A stretch of DNA of 64,000 nt, from positions 156,633,534 through 156,697,533 of the forward strand of contig NC_134574.1 of NCBI RefSeq assembly GCF_050947875.1, given 5' to 3'. Both the position numbers and the translations under genes were made by a program. Origin of the DNA: Dermacentor variabilis. Lineage: Eukaryota > Arthropoda > Arachnida > Ixodida > Ixodidae. Positions 9,862 to 22,820 of the stretch are shown one piece after another (position 1 is the stretch's first letter; the number at the start of each line of letters is the position of its first letter). A model generated the notes under the pieces. That model saw nothing but the letters and a program-made list of their open reading frames with translations. It was not told the DNA's origin and searched no databases.

Positions 9862-11533
9862 AGTCTCGTGTAAGCGTTGCTACGCGCTTTCGGAGTCCGT
9901 TCGGATGAACATAAATTTGTCATGTTATTGTTTTGATATTACACACACACGCGCACACACAAATAAAAAAAGGAAGAAATACACTAATTTCCGCGTAACT
10001 AACACGAGACCAAATTCAGCCTTGCGTAACTCATCTATTTCACTCGTATAGAGTCGCGCGCTATAGGTATAAGTGAAGCTCGGAATTTACCAGGATGTCC
10101 CAAACTGCGGAAGCAACAGGACAGAGATCTATCAGTCTTCCGTCGCTTGAGCAGCTCAAAAAACAATAACGCGGACGTCGAACATCCATCCACGGGCAAA
10201 CAATATATACATTGGGCGAGATGCGCCCGCTTGGAGCGCTCGGCCCGCACTCGCCGTACACACGGTAAGAGTGCGGAGAGAAGGAAGAAACAATTTTCGT
10301 CGGGCCCACGAGTCGTGACCTGTAACGTGAGCAGATGTTTGACTGGCCGTAAAACGTTGGCGACACGCCCCTCGCCGCCCCTAACTTCCTCTCCGGGCGC
10401 ACGCACAAACGCACGCACGCGCGCTTCCCTTATATACACGTAGGTATATAGCATACGTACACGTACTACACTCGCCTATACCGAAGGAGCTCGCTTCTGT
10501 TGGCTTAGAAAAAAAAAAAAAAATTGAACCACCGGCGGCCAGCGCACGCCTATAGTTCCAAAACTTCCTGCCCGCTGCAGCCCGTGTCGTGAGTCGAACA
10601 CGCGCCACCGTGAGACAAAAAAAAAAGTAAAAGAGATCCTCGAAAGAGGAGAAGCGTGCGCGCGGTTAGCGAGTTTCCGAATCGCGAGGCGTCGGTCGCG
10701 CTTGCGTCAGCGCTTCCACACGACGAGGCTACGAAACGACGGCTCCCGCGGAAGTAAATAACGTGCGAGAAGAGGCCCAGTGTGTACGCGCTTACGTAAC
10801 TACTCGCCGTCGCTAGAGCGTGCCGAGCGTACACAGGGTGTTGCACCCTCCACGTCCGAAGGTGTGCGGCCCACCTATATGCCCTGGACGGTAATCACTC
10901 CACGAGAAACGCCCCCCACGTTGGTTTTGTCTTCGTTGTTCTTTTTCTTTTATTCAATATATATTTTTTACTACAACAGATTATTGACCAGTCCGTGGCA
11001 CGTGCTTCTCTCTGCTCCCTGATCCCATTTTGCTTCTTTTTTTTAAAATTTTGCTTTCTGTTTCAAGGGGTGTTCCGGCAGTAGTTTCGACAGTGTGCTT
11101 AGTTCCAGTTGGCTTGGCTTGACCATCGGCGCTGTGCACTGAATCTCGTTGCGATACATCGCCTCGAGCGTCGCCAAACAGATGGCGCCACGAGCGCCTA
11201 CAGGCGTTCTGTGTATTTATTTCGCTAAACACTGCGGACGGTGCCCGTTTTCCACTATAGCTTTGTTTTTTCGTTATCGACGTCGTTCGCCGTAAATAGC
11301 CTCGCTTGCACGCCGCATCCCAGATGGTTTTTTTTTTCTTTTTTTTTGTATTGATGCGCAGGAGTACGTCCAAGCGACATCTGCTCTGCCATCGGCGCGG
11401 GCCATTAGATCTCTAGCTTTACGAAACTCTAGGTTTTACAGCTATATCTCTTCGCCATCCCGATTCCAACATCCGCTATGTGCCGGTCTTATACGTGCAC
11501 GATTTTGCATTTTTTATGCGCCCCTCGCAAGTG

Positions 11534-11535
<2 letters not shown>
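9862..11535. other. Unclassified stretch
   Basis: Contains a short CA/GC tract near 9942-9960, an A run at 10509-10523, mixed G+C-rich sequence at 10200-10450, and an ACACAGGGTGTTGCA at 10834 that recalls the TIR of a common arthropod MITE. Frames of up to 139 codons are not supported by any motif. Confidence 0.4.
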
Positions 11536-11606
<71 letters not shown>

Positions 11607-11663
11607 GAGGAGCCGCAGTACCAGCAGTAGCAGTAGCAGCAGCAGCAGTCGCAGCAGCAGTAA

Positions 11664-11735
<72 letters not shown>

Positions 11736-11743
11736 CAGCAGTA
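11536..11743. repeat. (AGT)n microsatellite with AGC variants
   Basis: Two pure (AGT)n blocks (11536-11606 and 11664-11735) flank a central AGC/AGT mixture. It opens all frames into poly-Ser, poly-Val, poly-Thr or poly-Tyr runs, which are not genes. It ends six bases before a SINE head. Confidence 0.95.
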
Positions 11744-11749
11744 ACCCAA

Positions 11750-11955
11750 CGTGGTGGCGCAGTGCCTATGGCATTGCGCAACTAGCTAAGGCCGAGGGCA
11801 CGGGATCCGATCCCGGCCGCGGCGGCCGCATTTCGACGGGGATGATATGCAAGAACGCCTGTGTACCGCGAACTGCGTGCACGCCAAGGAACCTCAGATG
11901 GTCAAAATCAATCCGGAGTCCCTCACGTAAGATCCCAGAATTTAATAATTTTTTT
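11750..11955 (+). mobile_element. Ruka-like tRNA-derived SINE, near full length
   Basis: Starts CGTGGTGGCGCAGTGCC (A-box-like) at about 11750. GGGATCCGATCCCGGCC near 11801-11817 is the B-box region. GCATTTCGACGGGGATGA near 11828, GTGCACGCCAAGGAACC near 11877 and ATGGTCAAAATCAATCCGGA near 11898 are the body. The tail ends in A+T-rich CAGAATTTAATAATTTT. This is the clearest plus-strand copy in the window. Confidence 0.88.
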
Positions 11956-13854
11956 TGTAGTACTACGTCAGCACTAAATTTGCAAATTGTTTCCAGTGCG
12001 TATGCATACTGCGCGAGTACGGTACATTGGTGGAGTGCGTTGCAATAAAATACACGCAGTGAGTGGATGAGTGAGCGAGCGTTACAACGGTCTGAAGTGC
12101 GCGTGACCAAGCGGCTCCGCACGCGTCTTCTTGTTCGCTGAGTTAACGAAACAAAACCGGAGCCATGCACCGCGAAAGAGGAAGCAGGAAACACGCGTCT
12201 GTGGAGGGTTTCGTCACCCACGACGCAACATATGTCCGCTGCCCTCTGACCGTGAAGAAGACTGCCCTTGCTATAAAGGCCAGAGGGTAGACGCGGCCCT
12301 CGAAAACGAGACGTGACTAGGCTTTCCTAAACTGGAAGAGGGGGCAAAAAAAGGGAGTATTTCGCACGTAAGGCGAAGAATTGAAACCGATAGCAAGATT
12401 TAGCGGTGCCCCGGAGCTCTTGAAGAGGGGGGGGGGGGGCAGGAGAGGTTTAGCAATGACGGAGGAAACTAAGAACTAAAACGCGATTGAAGCCAAGCCA
12501 GTCGGCCCAACACGTCATCGTCACGTCAGAGCGCGCAGTAAGTCTGAGTGGTCCCGCTCTGCAGACGAAGAAGCGGGCGTCGATTAAACACCACTACCGG
12601 GAACCAAACATTCTCGGCCAATACGCCGAGAGGTCACGTGTTCGGCCGACCCTGCGCGGTGGACAAAGCCGATGGAACGGTTTCACGGAGGATTTGCCTC
12701 CCGAGTCCGGCTGCGTTGACGTTATGCTGCCTCCTATAGTGTATTTCCTTTCCCCCGGGTCACTAATACGCGGTGGCGACTCGTTGGCGCGACGAATATC
12801 TGGCGAGGCAGCTGCTGCAGCGCGCAGCACAAACAGCCCTGGCAGCTACCAGGCGCTTCAGAATGCAGAAATTCTACGAGGAGTGCCGGCAGCGACAAAG
12901 CTGCCGTCTTACCTCAACGGCGCGCGAAATGATCACAGCTGCAGGTTCATTGTCCGTTACGCCCAGACCATTGAATTTGGCACCAAGATGTGGTGGCATA
13001 TGCGCGCACAGCCAGCTGTCGGCCGGCATATGATATACGTAGTTAGTGTTATCAAGGACAATGGTCGCGCTAGCAACGTAACGCAGGACGCTGGAAGCCC
13101 TCGTGTGTCTTCGTTGCAGAGCCCATTGAGCGGAGCGTGACGTCGCGTCCACTTGGCTGGGTCACTTTTGGAGTCAAACACAGCGCTCGCCTCTCGCGCC
13201 TGCGGGGGGAGGGGGGGGGGGTCCTCCTAACTGTTAATGTTCGGGTTGCGCATGTGTAGGATGTCATGACAGCACGGTGGCGGCGGCACCGACGGCGCGA
13301 ACGCGCCCTGTGTGACAGTATTTAATTGATACCACAACAAACAACAACAACAACAATGGCACACGATGATTCTGCGAAAGCGGTTATCCAAGGCAAACAG
13401 TTAAGCTTCTAAAGCGCCTGCACGCCCGGTTGTCGCGCAAGCCACGCGTAGTCGCGTGCGGTCATTTGACGGCCCCACGCAGCGCCCATGGACAATAAGT
13501 CGAGGCGTTCGCGTGGCCGCCGAGACTAAAGAACGCGGTGTCCAACGGACAAAAAAAAAAAGGAAACCGGACCGCCGTCAGGGCCGACGTCCGTCTCGTG
13601 GACTCGCGTGCGTTGTCTTTCAATCACGCGCGCACTCCCGCTTGTCCTCACGTGAACGAGCGTCCGTTCGCGGCCACAAGCGATCGACGAAACGGTCTCT
13701 TTCCCGCCATTGTTCACTGCGCGGAGAGAGACAACTGCTGTGTGTCCTTATACCGTTCGGAATGGGGGCCGTTGGCCCCTTTGGGAACGTCGAACCTTCA
13801 ACAGGACGCGCCGTGGTCGGAGCCGGTTGACAACTCGCTTGGCGTGCATTCTCG
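11956..13854. other. Unclassified stretch with a 217-codon open frame
   Basis: Includes G runs near 12427 and 13204, and an (ACA)n patch near 13337. A plus-strand frame of 217 codons (12487-13140) has no domain I can name and overlaps other open frames in the same CpG-rich DNA. The part from 12600 to 13160 may be an old transposon, but I see no terminal repeats. Confidence 0.35.
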
Positions 13855-13984
13855 GATCACGGCGAAGGCGCCAAACAACGCAACGGACGAAAGAAGGCGA
13901 CGCGGGACAACCACGTAGGCGCTAGTTAGTGTCCCGTGTCGCCTTCTTTCGTCCGTTGTGTTATTTGGCGCATTCGCCGTAATC
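13855..13984. repeat. Fold-back element A (54-nt arms)
   Basis: Left arm 13855-13908 and right arm 13931-13984 are inverted copies matching at 49 of 54 positions by my count, separated by a 22-nt loop that contains GGCGCT. The arms include CAACGGACGAAAGAAGGCGA. A transcript from either strand would form a long hairpin. The central part resembles those of the elements at 40440 and 55159. Confidence 0.93.
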
Positions 13985-14128
13985 ATGTGTGACCAACTCG
14001 CCCATCAACACGTGCTCAGTATTCTCGGAGCTCGGGTCGTGTAGTACATAGCATAAACATTCCTTGCGCGTGCGCGGAGAGGAGCTGGGCACCGACCTAA
14101 TACCGAGATGGTAATCATGATGATGGAC

Positions 14129-14327
14129 CCGCTTCGGTGGCGTAGTGCCTGTGGCAGCCTCATTTTTGATGGGGGTGAAATTTAAAAAAAAAAAATGCTT
14201 GTGCACGGTGCATTGGGTGCACGTTAAAGAACCCCAAGGTGGTCGAAATTGACTCAGAGTCCGCCCCCTATACGATGTGCTTCATCATGACATAGTGGTT
14301 TTGGCACGGGAAATACGAGAATTTAAT
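14129..14327 (+). mobile_element. Ruka-like SINE with shortened head and internal A run
   Basis: Begins CGCTTCGGTGGCGTAGTGCC and keeps the body GTGCACGTTAAAGAACCCC at 14218-14236, then GGTGGTCGAAATTGACTC, then the tail GTGGTTTTGGCACGGGAA. The tRNA-like B-box part between about 14155 and 14165 is deleted. A 12-nt A run (14183-14194) lies in the body. Confidence 0.85.
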
Positions 14328-15261
14328 GATGGTGGTGATTCTAGACACTAGCCCGTAACCGCAACGGGGCCTTGGCCGAGAAGCGGGCGGTAGAACGAAA
14401 AGTAAGACCATTAAACCTAAGAATTGTTGTGATTTTATACACTAATATTTACTTAACAATGTGGCAATGAGAAGTGGATGTCGTTGAGTAGCTACTCAAT
14501 TATGGGAGAAACAAAACGAATGCAAATCGAAAAAGAAAATATATATATATATATATAGAAGAAGATATAAAGGGATAAGAAAGAAACCGGGATTACGCCA
14601 ATATATAAATCAAATGAAACGTGGAATTAGCGCGAGAATGACGACCAAACAAAACAAGGAAATTTCGGTCAAATCAGCGCAGCAGAGGAAATCGCACATG
14701 GCTAGGCAGGCAAGGCTCATCTGACACCCCGGGTACACGTTGAAAGATCAACGTATAAGGTATAATGTATACCGAAATAAAAAAGAAACAGAAAGCCCGC
14801 GCCGATTCTTCGAGAAGCTTTTTTTGTTCCCCATTCCGCCGTCCCTTAAGGTTCGGGGGATCCGATCTAGCGGTTTCCCACGGTTTACCGTTCGTTTTCA
14901 CAACGCCCCCCTTGGAGACTGTAAACGAAGGGAAGCCGTTTTCGGCAGGTATAGTCGTAGTATTATTACTTCTCTAACGCGCCATCACACCGCAGCGAGC
15001 ACCGACAATAGGCACCGTTCGATTTTTCGCTTCTTTCTCTTTTTCGTGCGGTACTGCAGCGTTTCCTCCACGTCATCAGCAGCGGCGAGAGAGAGAGAGG
15101 TTTCCGACGTTTATAACTCGCCGAGAAAGGAGAAGGAAGAAAGCGTCGCCGGAGGGCCAGCGCCGAAACGTGGTTGAATACAATATAACGTACGTGCACT
15201 ATGCCGAAGAATTCGGCAACCGACCGATTTTTCCACGGTGCGTCGGCATTCGAACCCCAGT

Positions 15262-15296
<35 letters not shown>

Positions 15297-16605
15297 TGTG
15301 CGTTCCTCACTTTTTCCCTTCCGTCCACCCATGAAAAAAGAACAAGCAAAGAAAAAGGGAGAAAGAAAAAAGGAACGCGAAAAGAAAAAAAGAACGTTTC
15401 GGTTCCCCATTCAATAGAAGCGGAAGCAAAGAAAACAGCTTAAAGAACCACCCCACGGGGATTCCGTTTTCTTTTTTTTTTTTAATCGCCGGCCCTCAAA
15501 CAGATTTGGCCGGTGGAAATCTTGTGGCGAGGTTTTTTTCGGGAGGGGGCCGGCCGGTGCGTCTGCGTTTTGTTACCGAAGTCCCCACGGCTTAAAAAAA
15601 AAAAAAAGATATATATAGAGAGAGAGGTAAGCGGCGCTGTGTGGACGCCGAGTTCTCACGTAAGCGTTACGTGGGATACCTGGCACGCAAAATTTTTAAA
15701 CGTAATATTCATCGGAATAATAGTAAAAGAAGAAGCCGAAGCGAGAGAGAGAACATCCCCGCCCGGTGGTGGCCGAAGGGAAAGAAAGATTGAAGAGCTC
15801 CGGGCAGGTGTCCATCCCTCGATATGGGTTTCCGTTGCACACACACACACACATATATACATTTTCTTGTTCTTGTTTCTGTATTCGCTATTCTTCTTCG
15901 ATGCCGAAAAAGGCGCGCTCGCGGGAAACGGGAACCGAGGAGAATGCCGCTATAGGAAGACGGAAGACCTTGGACACGGCAGCTTTGGCTGTGAGGTTGA
16001 ACGGTGTGCACACCGCTTGTACGGTTCTCAACCGCTACTTGAGAAGAAGAAGAAGAAGAAGAAGAAGAAGAAGGAGAAGACAGTATTGCCACCGCGGTCC
16101 AGGCGATGCGTTTACGAACCGAAAAGGAAAACGCACGGCAACGGTTCCGTTTCGAGTAGAGATCTAAAAGTAAGTAAATATCAAAAGACCGAGTTACGCC
16201 GTCTGCGAATCCAACTAAAAGGAACTGTAAGATCCAATCTCTCTCTCTCTCTTCACCCCCCACCTCTCCCCACTATTTCTTATGCCCATGCCCCCCCCCA
16301 ATCTCACACTTTTTTTATTTCTCGCAATGTAGCAGTTTCCGGGAGAACCTGCTAAAAGGCGAGGGGGGGGGGGGTCTGCATTCGTTGCGAGCATGGGACA
16401 GTTCCTTGACACTGGGAGCATCGATCGCCGGTACTCCCCCCCCCCCCCCCCCCCCTTACTATTAACCAAACTTGCTTAAGTTTCTGCCATTTTCGTGTTG
16501 GTTTTCTATTCATATATATATTACTTTAAGTTGTCAGCAACTGCACCGGTATCCGTGAAGGTTATTCTTGAGAACAGAGGAAAGAAAAATAAAAGTAAAA
16601 AGTAA
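14328..16605. other. Purine-rich, low-complexity stretch
   Basis: Holds (TA)n near 14541-14557, (GA)n at 15263-15292, A runs near 15594, (GAA)n at 16040-16078, (TC)n near 16239 and G/C homopolymers at 16363 and 16436-16455. The biased composition keeps many frames open (up to 280 codons at 15513-16355). None is a believable gene. Confidence 0.55.
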
Positions 16606-16617
16606 GCACACACACAC

Positions 16618-16679
<62 letters not shown>
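16606..16679. repeat. Compound (CA)n-(TA)n-(GA)n microsatellite
   Basis: A short CA tract (16606-16618) passes into (TA)n to 16654 and then (GA)n to 16679, the dinucleotide changing one base at each junction. Confidence 0.95.
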
Positions 16680-17730
16680 CACCAACACAGTGCTGGGGGT
16701 ACCAAAGCACCAGTCTTGCTTGTTTTCCTACCTTTCACCCTTTCCCGCGCTCACAGTCGCGCTAAAGAAATAAAATAAATAAAAAGAAATTACCCGACAA
16801 AGAAAACAGCGTCAACTCTAGAAGCAACCGAGAAAAGCAAACAACAACGTTATCACTGCCAAGAAAGCCCGGTGGTGTGCTGCGCTGCTGTCACCTCCAC
16901 TTCCGCAAGGTCCTGTTAGCGAGACTCAGCACTACAGACAAGTTGCATAATCGGATGGGGGGAGGCGGAGGTGAGGAAGTGCGAGACGGTCGTGGAAGTA
17001 CGCAGCCGCTTCCTCGGAAGTCGTCGCAGTCGTCGTTGAGAAAGCGAAATGAAAAAAAAAAAAAGAACCGCGAGTGGCTCTTGGTGGCTCTCGACCTTGC
17101 CGCCCCAAAAGCTCAGTCTTCAATGCCGCCAGCGCGCTCTGGCGGTGGAGTTGCTATCAGCGCGCGACTGGAACAACCGTTTACCACTGCAGGATGTCCA
17201 TCTCTCTCTCTCTCTCTCTCTCTGCGCGGTGTGCTCGAAACACGAGTCTGGGAAAAACGGTCTCACGGCACGTTTCCGCGGACGACGGGAGCGCAAACCG
17301 CGCGAACCGCAGAATGCGACGATCCAAGAGCACAGCGTGTTCCACACTTCCGGTTTGATTATACGCCGGCGCGGACGACGACTTCCGCCATTTTCGACTC
17401 TTATAAAGGTCGTTGCGCAACTTGCTGCAGTTCGGCGAAGCAGTGCAGCAGTTGTGACATAACCTGCAGTCTCTCGTTCCTTACGATCTTGGCTTCGTTG
17501 GAATCTGGTAGTTAGTGCAAATGGACCCTTATATATAGTAATTCCTCCTGGACCCATACGGTGTCAAATATTAAAAGAAAAGAAGAAGGAAAAGAAAGAA
17601 AAGAAAGATCCACCGAAGAAAGAAGTATTAGCAAACCGCGCTCCTGTAAACTGAAAGACCAAGTTTAACTCTTCGTGACTCTTGGTAACTCTTGGCGCTC
17701 CCTGGCTACAATTGGCCCTTGCGCCATTAA
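16680..17730. other. Unclassified G+C-rich stretch
   Basis: Contains an A run at 17050-17063 and (TC)n at 17203-17222. Several overlapping frames of 60-212 codons run on both strands in the CpG-rich middle; no motif supports any of them. Confidence 0.4.
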
Positions 17731-17756
17731 ACACCACCACCACCACCACCACCACC

Positions 17757-17790
<34 letters not shown>

Positions 17791-17826
17791 TCATCACCAC
17801 CACCAACAACAACAAAAACAACAACA
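17731..17826. repeat. (CAC)n/(CAT)n/(CAA)n trinucleotide tract
   Basis: (CAC)n to about 17772, (CAT)n to about 17796, then CAC and CAA units. It encodes poly-His, poly-Thr or poly-Pro runs depending on frame, none of them likely to be used. Confidence 0.95.

Positions 17827-20148
<2,322 letters not shown>

Positions 20149-20241
<93 letters not shown>
20149..20241. repeat. (TA)n microsatellite, 93 nt
   Basis: Pure TA tract that keeps all six frames open as Ile-Tyr runs. Such tracts extrude cruciforms readily and often cause assembly error. Confidence 0.98.
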
Positions 20242-20244
<3 letters not shown>

Positions 20245-21893
20245 TACACCTTCACTCAAAAGCAAGAACAAAATATAAGAGAAACTGCACATACGAACAA
20301 AGCCAGCAGGCGGAGAAATATGCTCGTTGTGAGACAATTCGATCGCGACGATGACTCGACGACAGGCTCAACAGAAAGAAGCCAGCGCGCAAGCCAACAA
20401 TAGCCAATAGCAGCAGACACGGCCGCTGTAAAGCTACTGAACAAGAGAGAACTAAGGCTCGTGGAAGTGTATGAGAAAAAAAGAAAGAAAAATAAATGAA
20501 TGCATTAAAGGCGCAAGTGATTTGCGCCACGAAATAGGCAAAAAAAAAAATAGATATCGTAATACAGCGAGCTTTCTGACAAACATAGAAAACAAAAACA
20601 AAACAAGGCAAAAAAAAAGGAAAAGGAAGAATCGATGAGAATTAAAAATAACAAGCCTCTCTTTGAATACGAGCACTATACCGCCGGCACCGCTGACGCA
20701 ATCGTCGCTCACAAAGTGATAGACGCTCCAGAGCTCAGACATACCTGCTGCGCGCCTTCTATTGAACACCTACCTATGGGATAACGTAATAATAATAATA
20801 GTAAAGAGAGAGAGCGAGAGAGAGAAAAGGAAGGAAGATATCGTCCGTGGGATGGGGGAGCATAAAAAATACTTCCCCGCACTTCAACAAAGGCGTCAAA
20901 TGACCAAGGAGGCTTGCTCTCTATGGGGAAAAAATATAATAAAAAGAATCTCGGCCCCAAAGAAAGCGTCGCAGCGTCTGCGCTTATAGGAATTCTCGTG
21001 CACTTTTTCTGTTCCATGCTTCCCTCATAGATCCCCACTGGCCCGACGTACCTCGGCAGTCCTTTATGCGGCGGCTCCAGTCCCATATGGGGAGAACTGG
21101 ACAATGCATCTGTTTTTCTCAATACTGTATTTTCTTTCTTTTGCTTTTTCTCATAAAAGAAAATAACATTTTTTGTTCATCCCGTCGTCCAACGTCCGCG
21201 CAGTCACCTGCGAATGAATGCTGCAAGGTTACGTAAGGGGCGAGTCTTTGCTTTGTCATGTTTCGCTTTAAAAGCAGGTGGCTCTAGAAACAGTCACCCC
21301 CCCCCCCCCCCCCTAGCTTGCTAAAGATATCCCGGGCCTGGAAAGCACCGAAGTCGATTGCCGCGTCGAACGCTTCGCTTCCAGAATTCGCGCGAAATAT
21401 AGCTCAAGTCCTGGTCGTTGCTTGGAGACGTTTGGCGACTTCCGGTCGGCCAAACTCTTTCCGGTTTCTTTTGAGCTTCTGGACGTCTCGAAGGATGAGC
21501 CACGCACCAACAGAAAAACAAAAAAGTAACAGGGAAGAAAGCGACACAAGTACGTGAAAACAGGGCCGTCCTGCGGTCCGAAAAATATTGCGAACCGTGA
21601 AAGAATAAGGCGCTAATTCGCAACGCACTATAGGAATTGGCGGACCTCGGCACTGAAGTAGTACGTTCTCCAACGATCCTGAATTCCCTTCCTTCATTCC
21701 ACGGAAATGGGGAGAGCGCTGCTCCTCGGCTTATCGAAAACGCTACATTTCTGAAGAATCACCGCGGATGATCATCAAGCGCAGCGACCACTTCTTTCGA
21801 GTGGTGGCGCCGCTATCTACTTTACCAATGGCTAGGGCATTTTCAAGTACCTTCCCGATGCAAAGGCCGTAGCTACAATTGACCACCACCATA
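20242..21893. other. Unclassified stretch
   Basis: Purine-rich at 20460-20640, with (GA)n-like sequence near 20805-20830 and a 17-nt C run at 21297-21313. Open frames of up to 137 codons on the minus strand have no recognisable content. Confidence 0.4.

Positions 21894-21946
<53 letters not shown>
21894..21946. repeat. (CAT)n microsatellite
   Basis: Pure ATC/CAT trinucleotide tract of 53 nt. Confidence 0.96.
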
Positions 21947-22070
21947 CTGAGTTGAGGTGAAATGCTGCGCAGAGAAGCGTTCTAGATTACGGGGGTTAGA
22001 CTCTTTAAAGCTTACTTGGCACCTGGGTGGCTGCGCCAGTGCGGGTCGGTAATCCAACACACGAAGAGGA

Positions 22071-22115
22071 GTCGCACTTACCTGCAAGAGAACAGAGGAG
22101 AAAACAAGGTTAGCA
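22071..22115 (-). promoter_or_regulatory. Candidate recursive splice site (zero-length exon) or 3' splice site
   Basis: On the minus strand the order is TGCTAAC (22115-22109), a pyrimidine-rich tract TTGTTTTCTCCTCTGTTCTC, TTGCAG ending at 22082, then GTAAGT from 22081 to 22076. TGCTAAC is a strong branch-point match about 27 nt before the AG. An acceptor fused to a donor as CAG|GTAAGT is the published consensus of recursive (ratchet) splice sites in long insect introns. It could instead be an ordinary acceptor followed by chance GTAAGT. No flanking exon is identified. Confidence 0.4.
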
Positions 22116-22146
22116 CGTGGCGCGACACCATCGAGGGAACAGGGCA

Positions 22147-22178
22147 GCGTCTTACGACCGTCGTACGACAGTTGTAAG
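22147..22178. repeat. Small hairpin with nested palindrome
   Basis: GCGTCTTAC and GTAAGACGC are perfect 9-nt inverted arms enclosing GTCGTACGAC, itself a perfect palindrome. Lies 60 nt from the candidate splice site. Function unknown. Confidence 0.8.
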
Positions 22179-22654
22179 ACGCGATCGCATGTCCGTGCGA
22201 AAGCTACAAACCGCGACCGTCAACACTGAAGGATTTTTTTGTGTGTGTTTGTCTGTGATAAAACACTGGACTCTGCAAATTCTTCAATGCGTGGCACAGA
22301 GATCGCGCAATGCGCTGTACTTAGGCAAGGCTGGTACCGCACAATCGTGTTTCGATACGATATATTTTCAATCAACGCGAAGCCAGTTTATTCTAAGCCG
22401 TTCTTTCATGTAGGAAACAACTTGGTTTCCTTGTACCACTTAAAAAAGAAAAAAAAATTCCGTACAGAGATGCGCAGAATGTGCTCGAACTCAATCGTAT
22501 CCCCATAATTTGACGCATGAACGGATTGCACTAAAGAATTACCTTAAATATTACATTGGACTGCACCTTAGCGCTGGTACAAACTTCTCGCAGATTGTGC
22601 AAATTTGTGCCGGTGCATAAACGACCGTGAGTAAATGAAATTTATTTGAGAAAT

Positions 22655-22705
22655 TAAAAATTATGGAGTTTTACGTGCCAAAACCACTTTCTGATTATGG
22701 GGCAC
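22655..22705 (-). mobile_element. SINE tail fragment, Ruka-like
   Basis: AATTATGGAGTTTTACGTGC then CAAAACCACTTTCTGATTAT and GGGGCACG are the minus-strand form of the SINE tail (GTGGTTTTGGCACG on the other strand, as at 14295). Truncated before the body and followed within 30 nt by a fold-back element. Confidence 0.8.
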
Positions 22706-22732
22706 GAAATCCATGGCCGAACGAGGCGCATA

Positions 22733-22820
22733 TCTCTGGAGCCAACATTTCGACAATGGGACTCATCTTCGAGTCAGGGTCCCGACTCGAAGAATCCTTG
22801 GCAAAATGTTGGCTCCAAAG
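22733..22820. repeat. Fold-back element B (TGGAGCCAACATTT arms)
   Basis: The outer 14 nt of the arms are a perfect inverted match: TGGAGCCAACATTT at 22736-22749 and its complement at 22803-22816. The inner arms match imperfectly with a 3-4 nt indel, and GAGTC/GACTC closes the centre near 22769-22786. On the minus strand the order CTGA (22776-22773), GATGAGTCC (22766-22758), GTCGAAA (22753-22747) recalls hammerhead ribozyme boxes. See findings. Confidence 0.85.

Noticed and set aside
11750..11830. tRNA gene
   Set aside because: The A and B boxes belong to a SINE head; no proper cloverleaf or anticodon arm could be drawn.
12487..13140. 217-codon plus-strand frame
   Set aside because: No recognisable motif and several overlapping frames on both strands; may be old transposon DNA but not supportable as a gene.
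15513..16355. 280-codon plus-strand frame
   Set aside because: Crosses A runs, a GAA repeat and C-rich patches; Lys- and Arg-rich composition follows the base bias.
17731..17826. Poly-His coding tract
   Set aside because: A trinucleotide microsatellite with no coding context.
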